Part shown: piece after piece, positions 34,868 to 47,699 of the stretch | How positions within the stretch are numbered: position 1 is the stretch's first letter | Layout: each line of letters opens with the position of its first letter | Source: Pterois miles | Lineage: Eukaryota > Chordata > Actinopteri > Perciformes > Scorpaenidae | NCBI GenBank assembly: GCA_947000775.1 | Contig: CAMQGK010000318.1 | Coordinates: 2,417,501 to 2,481,500, forward strand | Length of the DNA stretch: 64,000 bases | Direction: 5' to 3' | Position numbers and translations under genes: made by a program | The notes under the pieces: generated by a model | Told to the model about the DNA's origin: nothing | Databases searched by the model: none | Seen by the model: only the letters and a program-made list of their open reading frames with translations

Positions 34868-37800
34868 ATGTAAGGTAAATTCTAAGTTAAGGAAAACTTG
34901 GAGATATTACTGGCATGGAGCTGTTGAACTGTGCCCACACAAAAGAAAAATCACTACTTAAAATGCTAACTTTTCCCACAGAAATGTAGAGCAGTGGTTG
35001 TTTACATTTACATTTATATTTATTATGAAATTAGTCCTAACATAAAGCACGGGGTTATGGCCTTTCTATTTAGTCTTGCCATCAACCAATGTAGCTCTCA
35101 TCTCCCATTCGTGCCATCAACCCAGAAATGTAAATGGCAGAAAAAGAAACATATGCTTAAGTCAGACGCATTTACTCCTGACCTTCCCTGCCAGGGTGCT
35201 CTGCAGCTAAGCTGCAGGGATTTGCACCAGCTCAACATTTACACCATATGGATGCTTTATTACAGAGTAATGATGTCTCTCTCCATCTCCCTCACTTCTC
35301 CCTCTAACTAGAGATGATTTGAAAAACCAAACAGCCCTGTGTGTAACCAGGTGATTAGAGAGACTTAAGGGGGATTTAATAGAATTCAACTGAGGAATGT
35401 AGAAGCATATTTCAGCTCGCTTTGTTTGAGTCGCTGACAGAGTCGGAGTGCCACCACAAATGACTCCACATGGAGTCATTAAATCAAATAGTTCACTCAT
35501 ATCTGACTAAATTAGCTAATGACATGCACCAAACCCCCGACAAATAACACAATAACTTAATTCAAACGATAAATCATAATAGCAACATAATGTATGAGGT
35601 CACAAGTGTGAGTGTGTGTGCACAGCTACGAAAATAAGACATTACTTACTCCCTATATTTTATGAATGTACTAAACAAAGACTCGTGTTGAGGCAATTAT
35701 ATATGGGCAAATGAATATAACATGGAGATCCATTTCCTCCCTAATTTCTTCAGCTTGAGCAATAGCAATAATTGGATTTATATTGAAATGAGAGCCGGGC
35801 TGCTTATTGATTTTACCTACTGCATATTAGCAGTGAATAATCAATAAAGTGGATTCAGTGCTTATTAAAGTGGAATAAGCTGGGATGGCCTTTTTTTTTC
35901 ACGTGTAAGCCAATGACTGTTAATCTCATAACTGGTCGTGGTAATGCATTGTTCCTAATAGGGGCATATCGCTATTGACAGTGGGTCAAATTACAGCAGT
36001 TGCATCGATTAGTGTATAGAAATGTGTATGTTTGAGTAACAACTACCAAGACCAACTGTCCTGAAGTTCTCACTAAAATCATGACCAATCAAATAAATAC
36101 ATTTCAAGCCATTGCAAATCCCAAACATTGATCTTGGTATTTTATACACTGTTTGGGTCACTTTGGCACCATTTTTTACCACCTGTCACCACGAAAAAAG
36201 GATCCAGTGTGAAATGTAATATTGAAAAAAATTTCCACAAGGACAGAGTTGGTTATTGTGAGCAAAAACAAAAAGAGAGAATCTTACTGAAAACAAAATT
36301 TAGGGAAACTCTGTCTGGCCAAAGCCAAATTATAGCCGTCCTTTACTTACTTGATCAGCCTCTTAGAATTTCAGTCTCTGGGAATTAATTGTAAGAGCTT
36401 GATTTGCAAATGAATACGATTTCAGTGGTGAAAATATAACTGTGGGCTTAGTTTGGGACACTGAGACAAACAGCTCCTAGGCAGAAGAAAGAGAACATCT
36501 TAATTTATTAGCGATCTGCGACATTTTTCACCTAGAAGCCAAGGCAACTGGTGTGTCGAGACTGAAATGAAATTAGTGCTCTTCTCGAGCAGGAGAAACA
36601 AAAGCGTCTCCTAAAGCGAGTGAGGTCCCAGTCTGGCACAGTGAGGTCAGGCAGGCTGAGGCCTATAGCCAACCCTAAGCCGAGCTGCAGTGCTGTGTGC
36701 AAATCAACCCGCTTTTCTCCCATTTCATTTCTCATGCGCGGCGTTTGTGCTCCTCTTTTCATGAATGTAGGACCCTATCTTTGGCCCTCCCCTCTGAAAG
36801 CGCCTCCGCGGTGACGAAGGTGACCTGCCACTGAGAAAAAGGAGGACCTGCCATGAACTGAGTGTCAGCCATTAAATATGATTTCGCCCCTGAATGGCGC
36901 GCAAACACATTCAGCCGCTGAAACTCATTAAGCCCGCATAATCTCTCTTTTCTTAAGCATAACAATGATTTCAGCTGGGAAATGCAATGGTTTTGGGAAG
37001 CTGAGCCATTGATTTGAGTTGCATTCAAAGTAATAAATCAAGTCCAACTTCACATCCTGGGCCCATTTGCCTAATTCAGCGCCTCTCACCGTACTGGTCA
37101 ATTAGTTTAGAGCGAATATATTCAATACACAGAGCAATTCACTGACAAGGCATAATAAATCCCGCGGCTTGGAGACTGTCCAAAATAACCTTTTGCTGCT
37201 ATTCTGCCCCTTTACTAACTCTACAAAAGGTACCAAATAGCAACCTTTACTGATGAAAAGTAACTGTAACAACCATGCTTTGGATCACTGTTGTTCAAGA
37301 TTTAAAGATTTATTTTAGTTGAATCATAAAATGTAACATGCCATGTGGTTAACTTTCATGTTGTTATGGAGGTTGATCCTGCTTAAGCTCAAATGAGGCC
37401 ACTGGCAGCGAGAGAGAGACGGAAGTGTGAAGGTGCCAACTCTGACAAAGTGAGCTGCCTGTTTGATTCCCCTCAGTGCACTCTCACTCCTGTCTTCTCC
37501 ATCGCACCCTGAGACACATGGCTCTAAAAGGGCTGTATTTTTCTTAATTATTATTTTGATTTCTTCTTAAACAAAGTTTCCGTCCAATTTCTATTGACTT
37601 TGCTTCAAAGCTTCCAGGGACGGGGGAAGCTACGGGGGCCCGGCCTGCTAAATTACAGCCGTGCAGACTGGAGAGAGGTGGGAGCAGCTGTGAAGACGGC
37701 TCTCAGTAGTCAGACCATTGTAATCTGCATTAACCACATTGCAAGGGAGTGCAAGGGGTCAAAGTCTTTAAGTGCCTGCAGGGATGGGTGCTTGTGGATT

Positions 37801-38762
37801 ACATGTTATCGCTCCAAGAGGTTGTAATAATTGTACAGAGCTGCTCGCTCGCTACCTGTTGTTCACCTACGATGATTTACATTGCTCTGTTATTTGGGTC
37901 TGAGGAGCAGAAAGGCTGGTAGAAAGCATAAATAATACAGAGTAGTTGGAACAAATGTGCATTGTTAAAGGTGGCTTAAAAAAATGAATGAAAATATCTC
38001 TCATATGCAAAATAATGTAAAGACTTGATTTGATTTTTACCCAAGTCAGAGGATGTCAATGGGATCAATGCAGGAGTAGATTCTTCTTGGTAATGACCAG
38101 ATTAAGTGCATTTCCTGGAAGGTGTGCTAGAGCAGCTTTTGGCAGAAGCTGTTTCCTAAGATGATCTGCTCTGTCTTCTTCAACAGAGCATTAAAGAGCG
38201 AGAGGATGAGAGGCAAGGCTCCTACTGGCTGGCTTAAAGAAACCGAAATGACAGCAGTTTAATTTTTTTTTTCTGCAAATTCCAATATGTTTTTTCTTGT
38301 GCCCATCATTTATCAAACCGAAAAGGGAGGGGAAATAATTTCAAAGAATTAATGAGCAAAAGCCCTGCTTTCCAGTGGAACTATGAATTATTTATAGCTA
38401 CATTTCAGAGTGATTGAAATTGTGAATTAATCCCATTAACCTCTCTGATGGCGAGAATAAAAGCATATGTCTTGACGAATGTTTGCGAGGCTCAAATTTA
38501 GTGCTATTGAGAGCCGCCCGGCAGACACATTGTATGCCGTGTCGCACGGAGCTTATATAGGTCCTCGCAGTCTCTGTCTGAGTCTGTGGAGGAATGACAG
38601 AAAGCTCAATGGAGGCGTCTGTCTCCCGGCCCGACACCCTGTCCGGTCCTCTCCCCGTAATACCACCGAGGCTGTGATGAATGCACGCAGGGCCCTCTCC
38701 CCCCACACACATACATCTGACATTATTAACACAATATAAAATGTGATGGAGCGTTCTGCCAC

Positions 38763-38763
<1 letters not shown>
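34868..38763. other. Long transposon-poor non-coding stretch, candidate regulatory DNA
   Basis: I recognised no transposon over nearly 4 kb. Several blocks have the look of conserved non-coding elements: 35700-35900, 36530-36840, 37030-37200 and 38380-38720. They show balanced composition, no simple repeats, and homeodomain or PBX/HOX-like cores. Short open frames, such as 36532-36762 on the minus strand, show no domain. Conservation must be tested by alignment. Confidence 0.4.
35804..35847. promoter_or_regulatory. Inverted pair of PBX/HOX-like sites
   Basis: TTATTGATT (35804-35812) and AATCAATAA (35839-35847) are perfect inverted copies separated by 26 bp. Each contains an ATTGATT/AATCAAT core resembling PBX or other TALE/HOX binding sites. 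They sit in a non-repetitive block. Function is inference from motif shape only. Confidence 0.25.

Positions 38764-38799
<36 letters not shown>
38764..38799. repeat. C36 homopolymer
   Basis: Thirty-six consecutive C residues, then AA and C5. It encodes an artificial poly-glycine run in minus-strand frames (38398-38961 and 38553-38846). It is strongly prone to length change and to G-quadruplex or i-motif formation, and the exact length may be a sequencing or assembly artefact. Confidence 0.95.
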
Positions 38800-38801
<2 letters not shown>

Positions 38802-41547
38802 CCCCCGATCCGGCGCGGCTACACCGTGATTTATTCCCGCAACCATGAAAAAGTAAGCGTGCCATTAAAATCACAGGTGTTTGGAGGCCACACGACTCAC
38901 CGGGCACGATCGATAATGTCACTCTTTTACACGGCTCATTTTGAGGCCGCCGCGGCATCATATGCCATTAGTGAGGCCTTGATCTATTGGGGAGCGAACC
39001 TGTCTGGCTCTGAAGCTATGGGCGCGCATAGATGCAGGCTAACAAGGTGTATGCACACGCATGCTCCTCAACGCACACATGCATACGCTCTCACAAAGCC
39101 ACTGTGTCTCCACCTGCACTCACATAATTCAGCAAAGCTAATGTAGGAGATAATGTACTGTAAATGGCAAGGGCTCTGATTGATACCTGCACTTAGAACA
39201 ATTACTGGAATAAAAAACTTTGGGAAAAGACAAAAGTTTTGCGCTACTTACTGCGGGGTTACCTGCTGTGGCCCGGGAAAGTGATTTGTTAGTGTTTGTT
39301 GAACGTGTTCCCGAGGCTATAAAGTGTGACACAGGCAACAAATGAGGACTAATGCTCCAGTTCCAAATGAATACTTAGCACAACCTGTAAAAGAAAGTGC
39401 CGTCTCTGCCCTTTCACAACCACACAGATTAGCAACAAATTATTTGGTGCCACTCCTAAATCCATTTCAGATTAAAGAAAATAAACTATTTCCTCATTTA
39501 ATAACTAGCAAATACACAAAGTAAATACAAAAGTCTTCAGTATCCTTTAAATCATGTTTTTTTTTGCATTGCATGCTATTAATTCATAGTTTTTTAAACT
39601 GTAGATATATTAGAATGGTTGCATTAAAAAAAAAATATTTACAAAATGTTCCTGTTGTAATAATCTAATATTTTCTACACGTTAATAGACAACAAACCAG
39701 TTAACTCCAAATTCTCATGGGTCATTTCAGTGCAGGCATAAACATGTTTTTATTTCCATGCTAATTCCGATATATTCAAGGAAGGTATGCAAACCATTTC
39801 TGAAAAGGAAGACCATTGTTTCTGCAGCAATTCCCTGATAAAATAAAACAGAAGATTATGGGAAAGCGAGGACGGGGCGGCCGTCCTCCTAAACTTCCTC
39901 GCTGCTGAGAACGCATTCCGGATGACATTGTAGTCGAGTTGGAAAAACAAAACGTCTATTCGAAGCAACCCCAGTGGAAACGCAGACGAGTGTTTGCCTG
40001 AAAGCAAAGCATTTGCATATGGCTATACAATGAAAGTAAATATTCTTTTATTATTTATTACAAATGTCAATCTGGAAAAATGGAAAAAAAAAACTTTATA
40101 ACAAAAAGAAGTTTAATAAAAACAGAAGCCTGTTTTCATGTCTCCCTCCCATACTCAGTGCGACTGCCATGAAAATGAACTATTAATCTGTTTCCCAAAG
40201 GAATTCCTCATGCCACACAGGCCTGACAGCCGCAATACGATGGTTGTTGTATGGTCAACAAACAATTTCCCTGGGCTTCACTGCCTCTCAAAGGCACTTT
40301 TTCATCTGGCCCTGATCATGTGAAAAATGTCGTTGTCAAAAGGTTCCTCTGCTTTTCTTCTCACACAAAGATGTCAGATGGAGAGAGTTAGAATCTCCAA
40401 ACATGTTAATCCGCGTGAGCGTAAACTCAGCCCCTTCCTCCAACAGTGCTCGAGAGTTCATTCAGCGTGTTGGAAATTTCCTGTGCTTGAGCAACACAAG
40501 TGTGCCTTTGAGTTGCAGGATGCAATATGTCCTTAAACAGAAAGAATACAGGATTGTGGAGTTACGCAATTCAAATCCAACAATGTATGCGTGCACAATT
40601 TACTACTGACGGCCGTTTCTCAATGTCGATTTCATAAAGCAAAATGACACCTGTTGTGTAAAAATGGAAACCTGTAATTGTTATGAAATGACTGTCAGTT
40701 ATGTTGAGAACATGACAGTGCAGAACCATTTTGTTGAGATGATGTAAGATGACAAATAAAGTGGCAACATCAAATGAGCTTCAGTGGACGGACAGATGTA
40801 AGTGATTCATCAGACTGTGTAAACTGACTGAGGGGGTTGTTCTCCTGCTCTCTGCAACGCCCCCAATGAGACCATCTCTTACCGGGTCGACAGGAGTTAA
40901 AGGTGGGCCGCCTCTTCCTGCCTGCACTCTCGACACCCCTCAGCCCACCCATCATCCCTTCATCCCTCCCTTCTCCTCCGCTCCAGCCTCTCATCACCAA
41001 TCTTTCCTGTCATCACACACACATCCCCTGTCACACCGCTGTCTGATTGATGAGGCCACTTTTGATAATGGCATCAGGAACTGGGGTGTCTGCCTTGTCA
41101 TTAGATACTATCGGAGCTATCTTATTACAGCGGAGGAAGACCCCAGGCAGACAGACGGGTTCCTCGGCGCACAGATATGGCCGCAGATAATGAAGCTTGG
41201 CGAGGTGTGCTCTAATATACCTGGCTGAGTTAATCCATCCATCACGTGCCAAAGTTCAGCGAGCTCCCTCAGATCACATGAAGTGAACCTACTGTTAAGT
41301 TGACAGCTGGACTTCCTTGTAGGAGGGGCAGAAGTGTTTGTCACTGAGATAACAGTTCTTCTTTATTATATTTATTTTGCTAAATATTCTGCTGTGGCAT
41401 GCAGGAAAAAGTAAAAGATGATACATAGAGAACTAAGGGCCTGTTCTGTTGCACCATGTGTATGTGGAACCTATGTGGAATTTTAGTGTCTACATGAACT
41501 CTGAAGAGAAATTGTGCTCCCACGCTATTCATAACTGTATGCATAAT
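38800..41547. other. Transposon-poor non-coding stretch, candidate regulatory DNA
   Basis: Continues the repeat-free character of the preceding region. 38840-39010 and 41035-41225 are compositionally balanced, non-repetitive and plausible conserved elements. A pyrimidine-rich stretch lies at 40910-40990. No exon with convincing splice sites was recognised. Confidence 0.4.
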
Positions 41548-41599
41548 TGTAAATTTCCCCACTGTGGGACTAATAAAGGAATATCTTATCTTATCTTAA
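41548..41599 (+). repeat. Non-LTR retrotransposon 3' tail fragment
   Basis: Reads 'aaatttccccactgtgggac' then 'taataaagga' and a (TCTTA)n tail (41584-41599). This is the best-preserved of the four tail copies. The AATAAA is probably the element's own polyadenylation signal. Only the terminus is present, as expected for severe 5' truncation. Confidence 0.68.
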
Positions 41600-42494
41600 T
41601 TGTTATTAACCTCCATGATGTCATGCAACAAGTCTAAGAAATCAAATGCATTTAAGTGAAAACATCTTCTTTCAGTCCTTCCAAAAATACATTTTGAAAT
41701 CTACCTAAATTTACCACCAGAAACACGCGGATGGCAATGAGTGACTGATAATGGTTTGTGCTATCTGTAAGGTTTCTATTTATTAAGGACAAAGGTGAAG
41801 TAATGATCAAAAGACAGAGGGGCGTGCAGGCCAGGATAAGAACCACACAATCCTCACAAAGGCCCGGGCTTGCCAGTGGGAGAATAACTATGGTTTGAAT
41901 TATGGATAGATCTGAATGGTGTCTCTTCTCTACAGATGGCTGCACACATGAGAATCCCAAGGCCTGTATAATTGTATTGCTAATAAGGAGTAAAGCCAAT
42001 TAGGCATTTAAGTGTTCTGTAATCACTTGGACGGGGAGAGATGAAGAGAGGAGCATGGAGGAGATAGAAAATCGGGCCAAAGGACAAATGAATGCCTCCC
42101 CTATTTCTCTCCCACACTGACAGCCATAATTAGACATAAACTGTATGTATGCCACTGAAAACTCCCCACTGGGGGACAAAAACCTCATGTGTTTTCACTG
42201 CTTCTGCCCCGATTCATTCATTTTGTGTTGTCCGAGAGGTCTGTACGACAGGTGAATAAAGAGGAAGGGGTGATGTCAATGCTGCGTAGCAACCATACAA
42301 CAGAAAAGCTGTGTGACAAATCATTCCCCATGAAAATAATATGAAAGGACGACATAAATAAATGATAAAGACTTTGTTTTGTTCCCCTCACACAGACTGA
42401 ATATATTCGGACAATCCAACCAAGCTCAAAATTTCAGCATTTAACTTGATCCCTGGTGACACGTGATTCTGTCATTTCAAGTAATTTCAGCATT
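41600..42494. other. Unique non-coding sequence, possible conserved block 41840-42180
   Basis: 41840-42180 is repeat-free, with CAATTAG and CATAATTAG cores, and is a plausible conserved regulatory block. No exon recognised. Confidence 0.4.
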
Positions 42495-42629
42495 TTAAAG
42501 GAGACATTTTATGCTCATTTCCAGGTTCAGACTTGTATTCTGGGTTTCTACAAGAACATGTTTACAAGTTACAAGCCAAATCCGAATGGCTTTTTGAATC
42601 ATGTTGTCTGGGTTGTCTTGTCTCCAGAT

Positions 42630-42840
42630 GAGGGCTGTGTATTAGCAAGAATCTGGTGCTATGATACATATCATGATACAGGAGTAACGATTCAATATAT
42701 TATATAATACGTATACTTATAATACTTATAATACTGTTAGAAAGGTGTTGTAATTGATTTTTTAAATCTAATTTTAGGAAATCTGTCATAGTATAAAGAA
42801 CACACCAGAAATAATCAATTTTAGAAAAGGAGATAGCAAA
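42630..42840 (+). mobile_element. hAT-like family 2 fragment, nested
   Basis: Starts GAGGGCTGTGTATTAGCAAG and continues with 'atcatgatacaggagtaac' and 'ctgtcatagtata'. This is the reverse complement of the arrangement at 25765-26066. A short AT-rich slippage tract (42695-42740, ATAATACTT units) lies in it. Right end not defined. Confidence 0.5.
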
Positions 42841-42852
42841 AATAACACATTT

Positions 42853-43070
42853 ATACTGCATACAAGAAACTGCATGTGATTATCATGGGGCATGTACAGG
42901 GGAGACTCGTGGGTACCCATAGCACCCCATATTATTCAGATGTCTTGAGGTCAGTCGCCAAAATTTTGTGAAACTTTGGAGCATTATTTAGCCTCCATCT
43001 CAATAAGCCAGTATGACATGCCTGGTACTAATAGATTCTTTAGGTTTTCTAGTTTCATATGATCCCAGTA
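42853..43070 (-). mobile_element. hAT-N1 partial copy, nested
   Basis: Carries the central hAT-N1 landmarks in the same orientation as copies A and B: 'gcatgtgattatcatgggg', 'ggggagactcgtgggtaccc', 'tatttagcctccat' and 'tatgacatg-ctggtac'. Both termini are missing. Confidence 0.62.
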
Positions 43071-43479
43071 AGTATGATGACTTAAGTAAACATTTATTGA
43101 ACAACACTTCTTTGTCTCTCCAATCTGCATTTTGTGTCTGCACAGTTTCTCCCAGTTAGGATGTTGTTCTCACATACAGGTTAGCCCACTGGGCTACATC
43201 CACTGAGGTCTACAGGTAGTATGGCAATTTGATTGACACAAGGGGCGGAGTCACACATGTCCTACAGCAACAACACTGGGCTGCCCTGCAGATGCGCCCG
43301 CTTGCTAATCGGCTTAATGTGCTCAGGCATCCGCCGATGCTGATTATGAAAAAATGTTAAAAAAAAATTGGCCTGATCAACCTCTTCTATCAATATTTTC
43401 TTACACCCCTACTTCAGAGACCCAAACGTGTGTGCACATGCACTGAAAACGTGAGTTTTTCATGATATGTCCCCTTTAA

Positions 43480-44859
43480 ATTTGCTCTGTTTTTCCTCAG
43501 CATTCAGCACCGCGTGCCTTTGCTATTCATTTTCTCCTCACATTAGAATTTGTAACAAGACAAGCCCATTGTATGGCTTTTTTCTTCTCCGCCATTCATT
43601 CTGTTGTAATGGCCTGACTTCAAATTAACCAATGAGTATAATTCTTGCTATCCGTCAATACGCTCAAGGTGGAAAATTCATGTTGGTTCCTATGATATCT
43701 CGAGCTCAGAAAACAAGAAATCATGACATAGTACGTCCTTTTAAATTGGTAACTCTCCAACTTAGAGTGCATCAACTTGCAGTTTCAAACAGGCCACATA
43801 CTGTATCAGTCAGGAAATACTGCCTTAAAGAAGATTGTACTTAGCTGAGTAAATGATCAGAGACCATGCATTATGTGAACCATCTGTATAAAAAGATGTA
43901 CTAGCTGGATACACATTTAATGTTCAACGATGATAATATGATTACAAAAGGGTCTGCGTTGAATCAATAAACATAGGACTTTCCCAGAAGTCATCAAGAA
44001 AAGTTTACCAGAATAACATTGATGCATTTGTTTGATGCTGTTAATAAGTAACTTCCTTTACCTCATGTGTAATCATGTGAGGTCACTTCAAAATTACTGT
44101 TCAAATATAGTTGTTTTCATGAGTTGTTAGCTTAACAATAAGTGAGATTTCTGTTTTCTGCTAGCCACAGTACAATAAGTAGAGGAGTACACTTCTTCAA
44201 ACAATTAGCTTGAAGCAACCGCTGGAGTTTAAAGTCATTTAGGGGCATTTCAGAAGTGTATTGTTGGTTGATTGTCAACCATTATTGCTACTTCATTGCA
44301 TGAAACGAAATGTAGCAAAGCCACAATAGAAATGGGTCATAAACATGGTTCACATACCAAATGTGAGAGGGTTTAATTGCATCTCTATGGTGGTCACATG
44401 CACTAAAACTTTATAACAATGTTGTATGATCTTCTGTAGTTGTGTCCTTCCACTCTGTGCTGCATGCCTCATGTATTTGTTGTGTCATATCACAATTTTA
44501 CTGCTTGTAACTCGATCTTTTAATATATTTCATCAAGATCTCAATCATTATTATTGCTTATTGCTGTTTTCATGGGTCCAAAATGGTTCTAATCAATGTT
44601 GCTTGACTGTGTTTTGTCGCTTCGTGTTGCTTGCATGCATGATTACATGTACTGAACAGTGGACATTGTTGATGTATTACTGCACTGCAATGTTATTTCA
44701 GCCAGTTTGCATGAAAAGGCATATGAATGACAATAATTAAGGTACTTACTGTGCAATAAGAACGTCTTTCTTGCTTTTGGCGTGTCATTTGCACGCCATG
44801 TGGTCTGTACCTGTACTGATGGTATAAATATGGCGGTTATGGTAGGCGGGTGGGGAGGT
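43480..44859. other. Unique AT-rich non-coding sequence
   Basis: No repeat or exon recognised. Open frames up to 104 codons (44426-44740) have no domain. Confidence 0.5.
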
Positions 44860-45180
44860 GGATGGGTCCAACAACACAGGACTTTCAACCAGGAGACCAG
44901 TGTTGGAGACTGGTGTTTTGTTTTATAAGTTCGGTTAGTGACATGATTTTTAGTGACATTTATGTGTATATTTTACTTAGTTTACATGCTTATTTTAAGC
45001 CCAACCATGGCGATTTTTTCTTAAACCTAAGGTTTTGTTGTCTAAACCTAACTGCAGATGTTATCGTAGCTTTTTTGTATGATGTGCAAACGACGCGTAA
45101 AAAGCTTAAAATGTGTCCTCATGACACTTGGAATGTCCTTGCAATGTCGCGCTACTTATACACCTTCCTGTGAGATAGGG
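44860..45180 (+). repeat. Repeat-like block with AAACCTAA motifs
   Basis: The order 'aaccaggagaccagtgttgg', 'actggtgttttgttttataa', 'taagcccaaccatgg', 'cttaaacctaag' and 'gtctaaacctaactg' matches my memory of an abundant teleost interspersed repeat with CTAAACCTAAC motifs. Ends were not resolved, and class is unknown. The 107-codon open frame over it (44850-45173) is not considered a gene. Confidence 0.45.
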
Positions 45181-47699
45181 CTACTTATTTTGTAGCTGTT
45201 GCTGTCTTTATGGTGCCTTAATGTCATTAAACTCACTGGTTTCAAAACATCTCGCTGAAGGACTGCAGTTGAAAACTAGCCAACTAGCTAACCCTGACAC
45301 TTGAACAGAATGTTTATGAGTTTTGTCATTTTAAATAAATAAATAAATGAAATGAAAATAATGTGAAAGAACAATAAAGAGGGTTGGGTGTACCACCTAC
45401 TGCACAACTGTTCTAAAAGAAATGTCAGTTTATTAAAAGTTCTTAAACTTATTAAATATGTGGGAGACTAGTGATCACAAAACAAAATCAGAGAAAAAAT
45501 TACAGTCATCACATATAGTTAGTCATTTTTTGATCATGCGGTCTGCAGTGTGGGAGTCAGGGATTTGTGCTGAGCCATTATTAGTCTAGCCCTTTTCAAA
45601 TTGTGCACTGCAAAGATTTTTTAATGTGATTCACAAACCCTGAAGAGCTACATGAAAGAAAGAAGAAAATAAAAAATATGTACGACAAAACGAAATGCAC
45701 CTTTTCCATGCAGCATTAACTTTCAAGGGGGGCTGGTGTAACCATGTACCAGCAGTGCAGACGGGCCATAAAATCCTCCAGACAAGCTGTCTGTCACAAC
45801 ATTTGTTTGCCAGATTACATTCCTTTCTGCCACTGCGAGTGGCAATAAAATGGGTGAAATTCTCCAAACAGCGTTGCTCTGGTCTCTCAAACTGCAATAT
45901 GTCTGTAGTCAAATATGTTTAGAGGCGGGATTGTCAGCACAATACCGTATGCCGAGGTCCTTTTTTCCATGTTCTGGAACTTTTTAGACATCGGCAGGCC
46001 GGGAGGACAAAAGACTGAGACGTCTATGAGGACTATCAATACATTTAAACAGGGGGCATGCATTTCTCATAAAGTGGCTCCAAAAGAAGAGCGAGCCAAT
46101 GGGAGGGGGCTGCTTGATCAACCCATAAAGGGAACCTCAGTTATGAACCAGAGAAAGAAAAAGAGGAAGAAAGAATTGGGCAAAGGGGAGGAGAGAAAAA
46201 AAAAATTGAAAGAAAAGGTCATGAGTGGCAGTTGATTTGAGGAGTTTCTGCGACCCCACAAAGGGCCATGACATCATCAGGTATTGAAGTGAGAGAGGAG
46301 GAGAAGGGGTTCTTTAAAAAGCTGGCCGCTTACCGAGGCCGTAATTACATTTGCGCTAAACATGCCCAAGTGCTCCTGTGCTGTGGGGGGAATCATTTTC
46401 AGGGGTGGGGGTTGGAGGGCTGAATTAATCAGCTCTGTTTGCCATGGGGATTCTTTATTACAAAAATCTTTCTCACCAAAAAGCTTCAAAAAACAGTTTC
46501 TTGTGTCCTCTGCCCTGTGAAGACTGAATTTCCCGAAAGTGCATTTGTCTTTTGGACTAGCTGATTTTGTCAACTGTGAGTGCAAAGCCACCCAGAAAAT
46601 TCAAACCGTCCTTATGTCAGGATTTAAAAAAAAAAAAAAATGTTTTACCGACTAACACCGCCCCTGCCGAGCCCTCCGACTCTGAGCCGTCCAGTAGCAC
46701 TGGGAGCATATAAAGCCTTTGCAGTGCATGGTGGGTAGGCATGGCGTGAAGTGTACAAGGAAGGAATGCTATTAAGTAAGTTATGCACATAATGAATCTG
46801 AGCAATGCTTGGGAAAACTTCAGCAACATTTATTCCTCTTTGAGTTTAGCCTATTTCTCAGTGAAAAGAGCAGGCCAAGTGGTGAATACAGTAAATCACT
46901 CTTTAGTTCTGCCAGAGCTGCTTTCACCCAAGGCCAGCGCCCCCAAAGACTTCCATCTATTTACAGCTGCACGGTGGGTCCAATCTCGTGTCAAGTTTTT
47001 TAAATAGGCTCAAAATATACAATGCTTCCACTGTTCGTCATGTCAATTTTAACACCGTGGAGACGAGCCAAAACTAAATCATCATGTTGAAGCAGATTGA
47101 CAAGAATTTTAAAATGTCGTTAAACTGTGCTCTCAACAAGTTGAGCTGTATATAAATCAAGCATTCATCTTATCCAGTTGCGGTGACTGCGGCGTAAAGC
47201 GAGGGTGACAAATTCACCAGTCGTATGATATTTGCGGGCTGTGGGCTTTTCCTCAATACAGCTGACACGCTACAGTCCAGCATCACCATCCTGACAGACG
47301 CTCGGTGGCTGCGCTGCAGCAGCAAATCCAATTAGCTTTCCCACGATGACACCGCTCTGCCGGTGGGATGACACACTGTAATATTATGAAATTATACACA
47401 AACACATGTGACTCAGCCTGAGCCCTGTGGGACTCAACTGCCAAGAATCATACAGCAACATGTTAATTCAAAGCTGACAGCTTATTCACTGCCTTCAGTC
47501 TGATCCACCTTCTGCTACAGAAGGTGCCTGAACTGAGATTTATGCTTTACACTAGTGGATGCATAATTTTTAACACAGACGTGTGTTTACTTTTGGCTAA
47601 CATGAATATGATCCCTTTTAACACTACTATACTATAAGAGCCTTGCAATGATGGCACATTTATTTTGCTTTGCATAGTGCTGTTTTAACACGCTATACT
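45181..47699. other. Non-coding sequence with a polypurine tract
   Basis: A nearly uninterrupted purine tract spans 46146-46217. An (AAAT)n stretch lies at 45334-45350 and A15 near 46625-46640. 45695-46090 and 47160-47380 look non-repetitive and balanced. No exon recognised. Confidence 0.45.

Larger units (their letters stand above)
42495..43479 (+). mobile_element. TTAA-bounded element containing two nested hAT-like fragments
   Basis: The left end is TTAAAGGAGACATTTTATG and the reverse complement of the right end is TTAAAGGGGACATATCATG, 16 matches in 19. TTAA is present at both edges. The left body matches the partial copy at 33253. The interior is interrupted by hAT-like family 2 sequence (42630-42840) and a piece of hAT-N1 (42853-43070). 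Further right, 43310-43420 has another AT-rich repeat-like segment. It is non-coding. Confidence 0.72.

Noticed and set aside
38398..38961. 187-codon open frame on the minus strand with poly-glycine
   Set aside because: Kept open only by the C36 homopolymer. The flanking residues match no family.
44426..45173. Two adjacent 104-107 codon plus-strand open frames as a gene
   Set aside because: The second lies over a repeat-like block, the first is cysteine-rich random-looking sequence, and no splice pair joins them convincingly.
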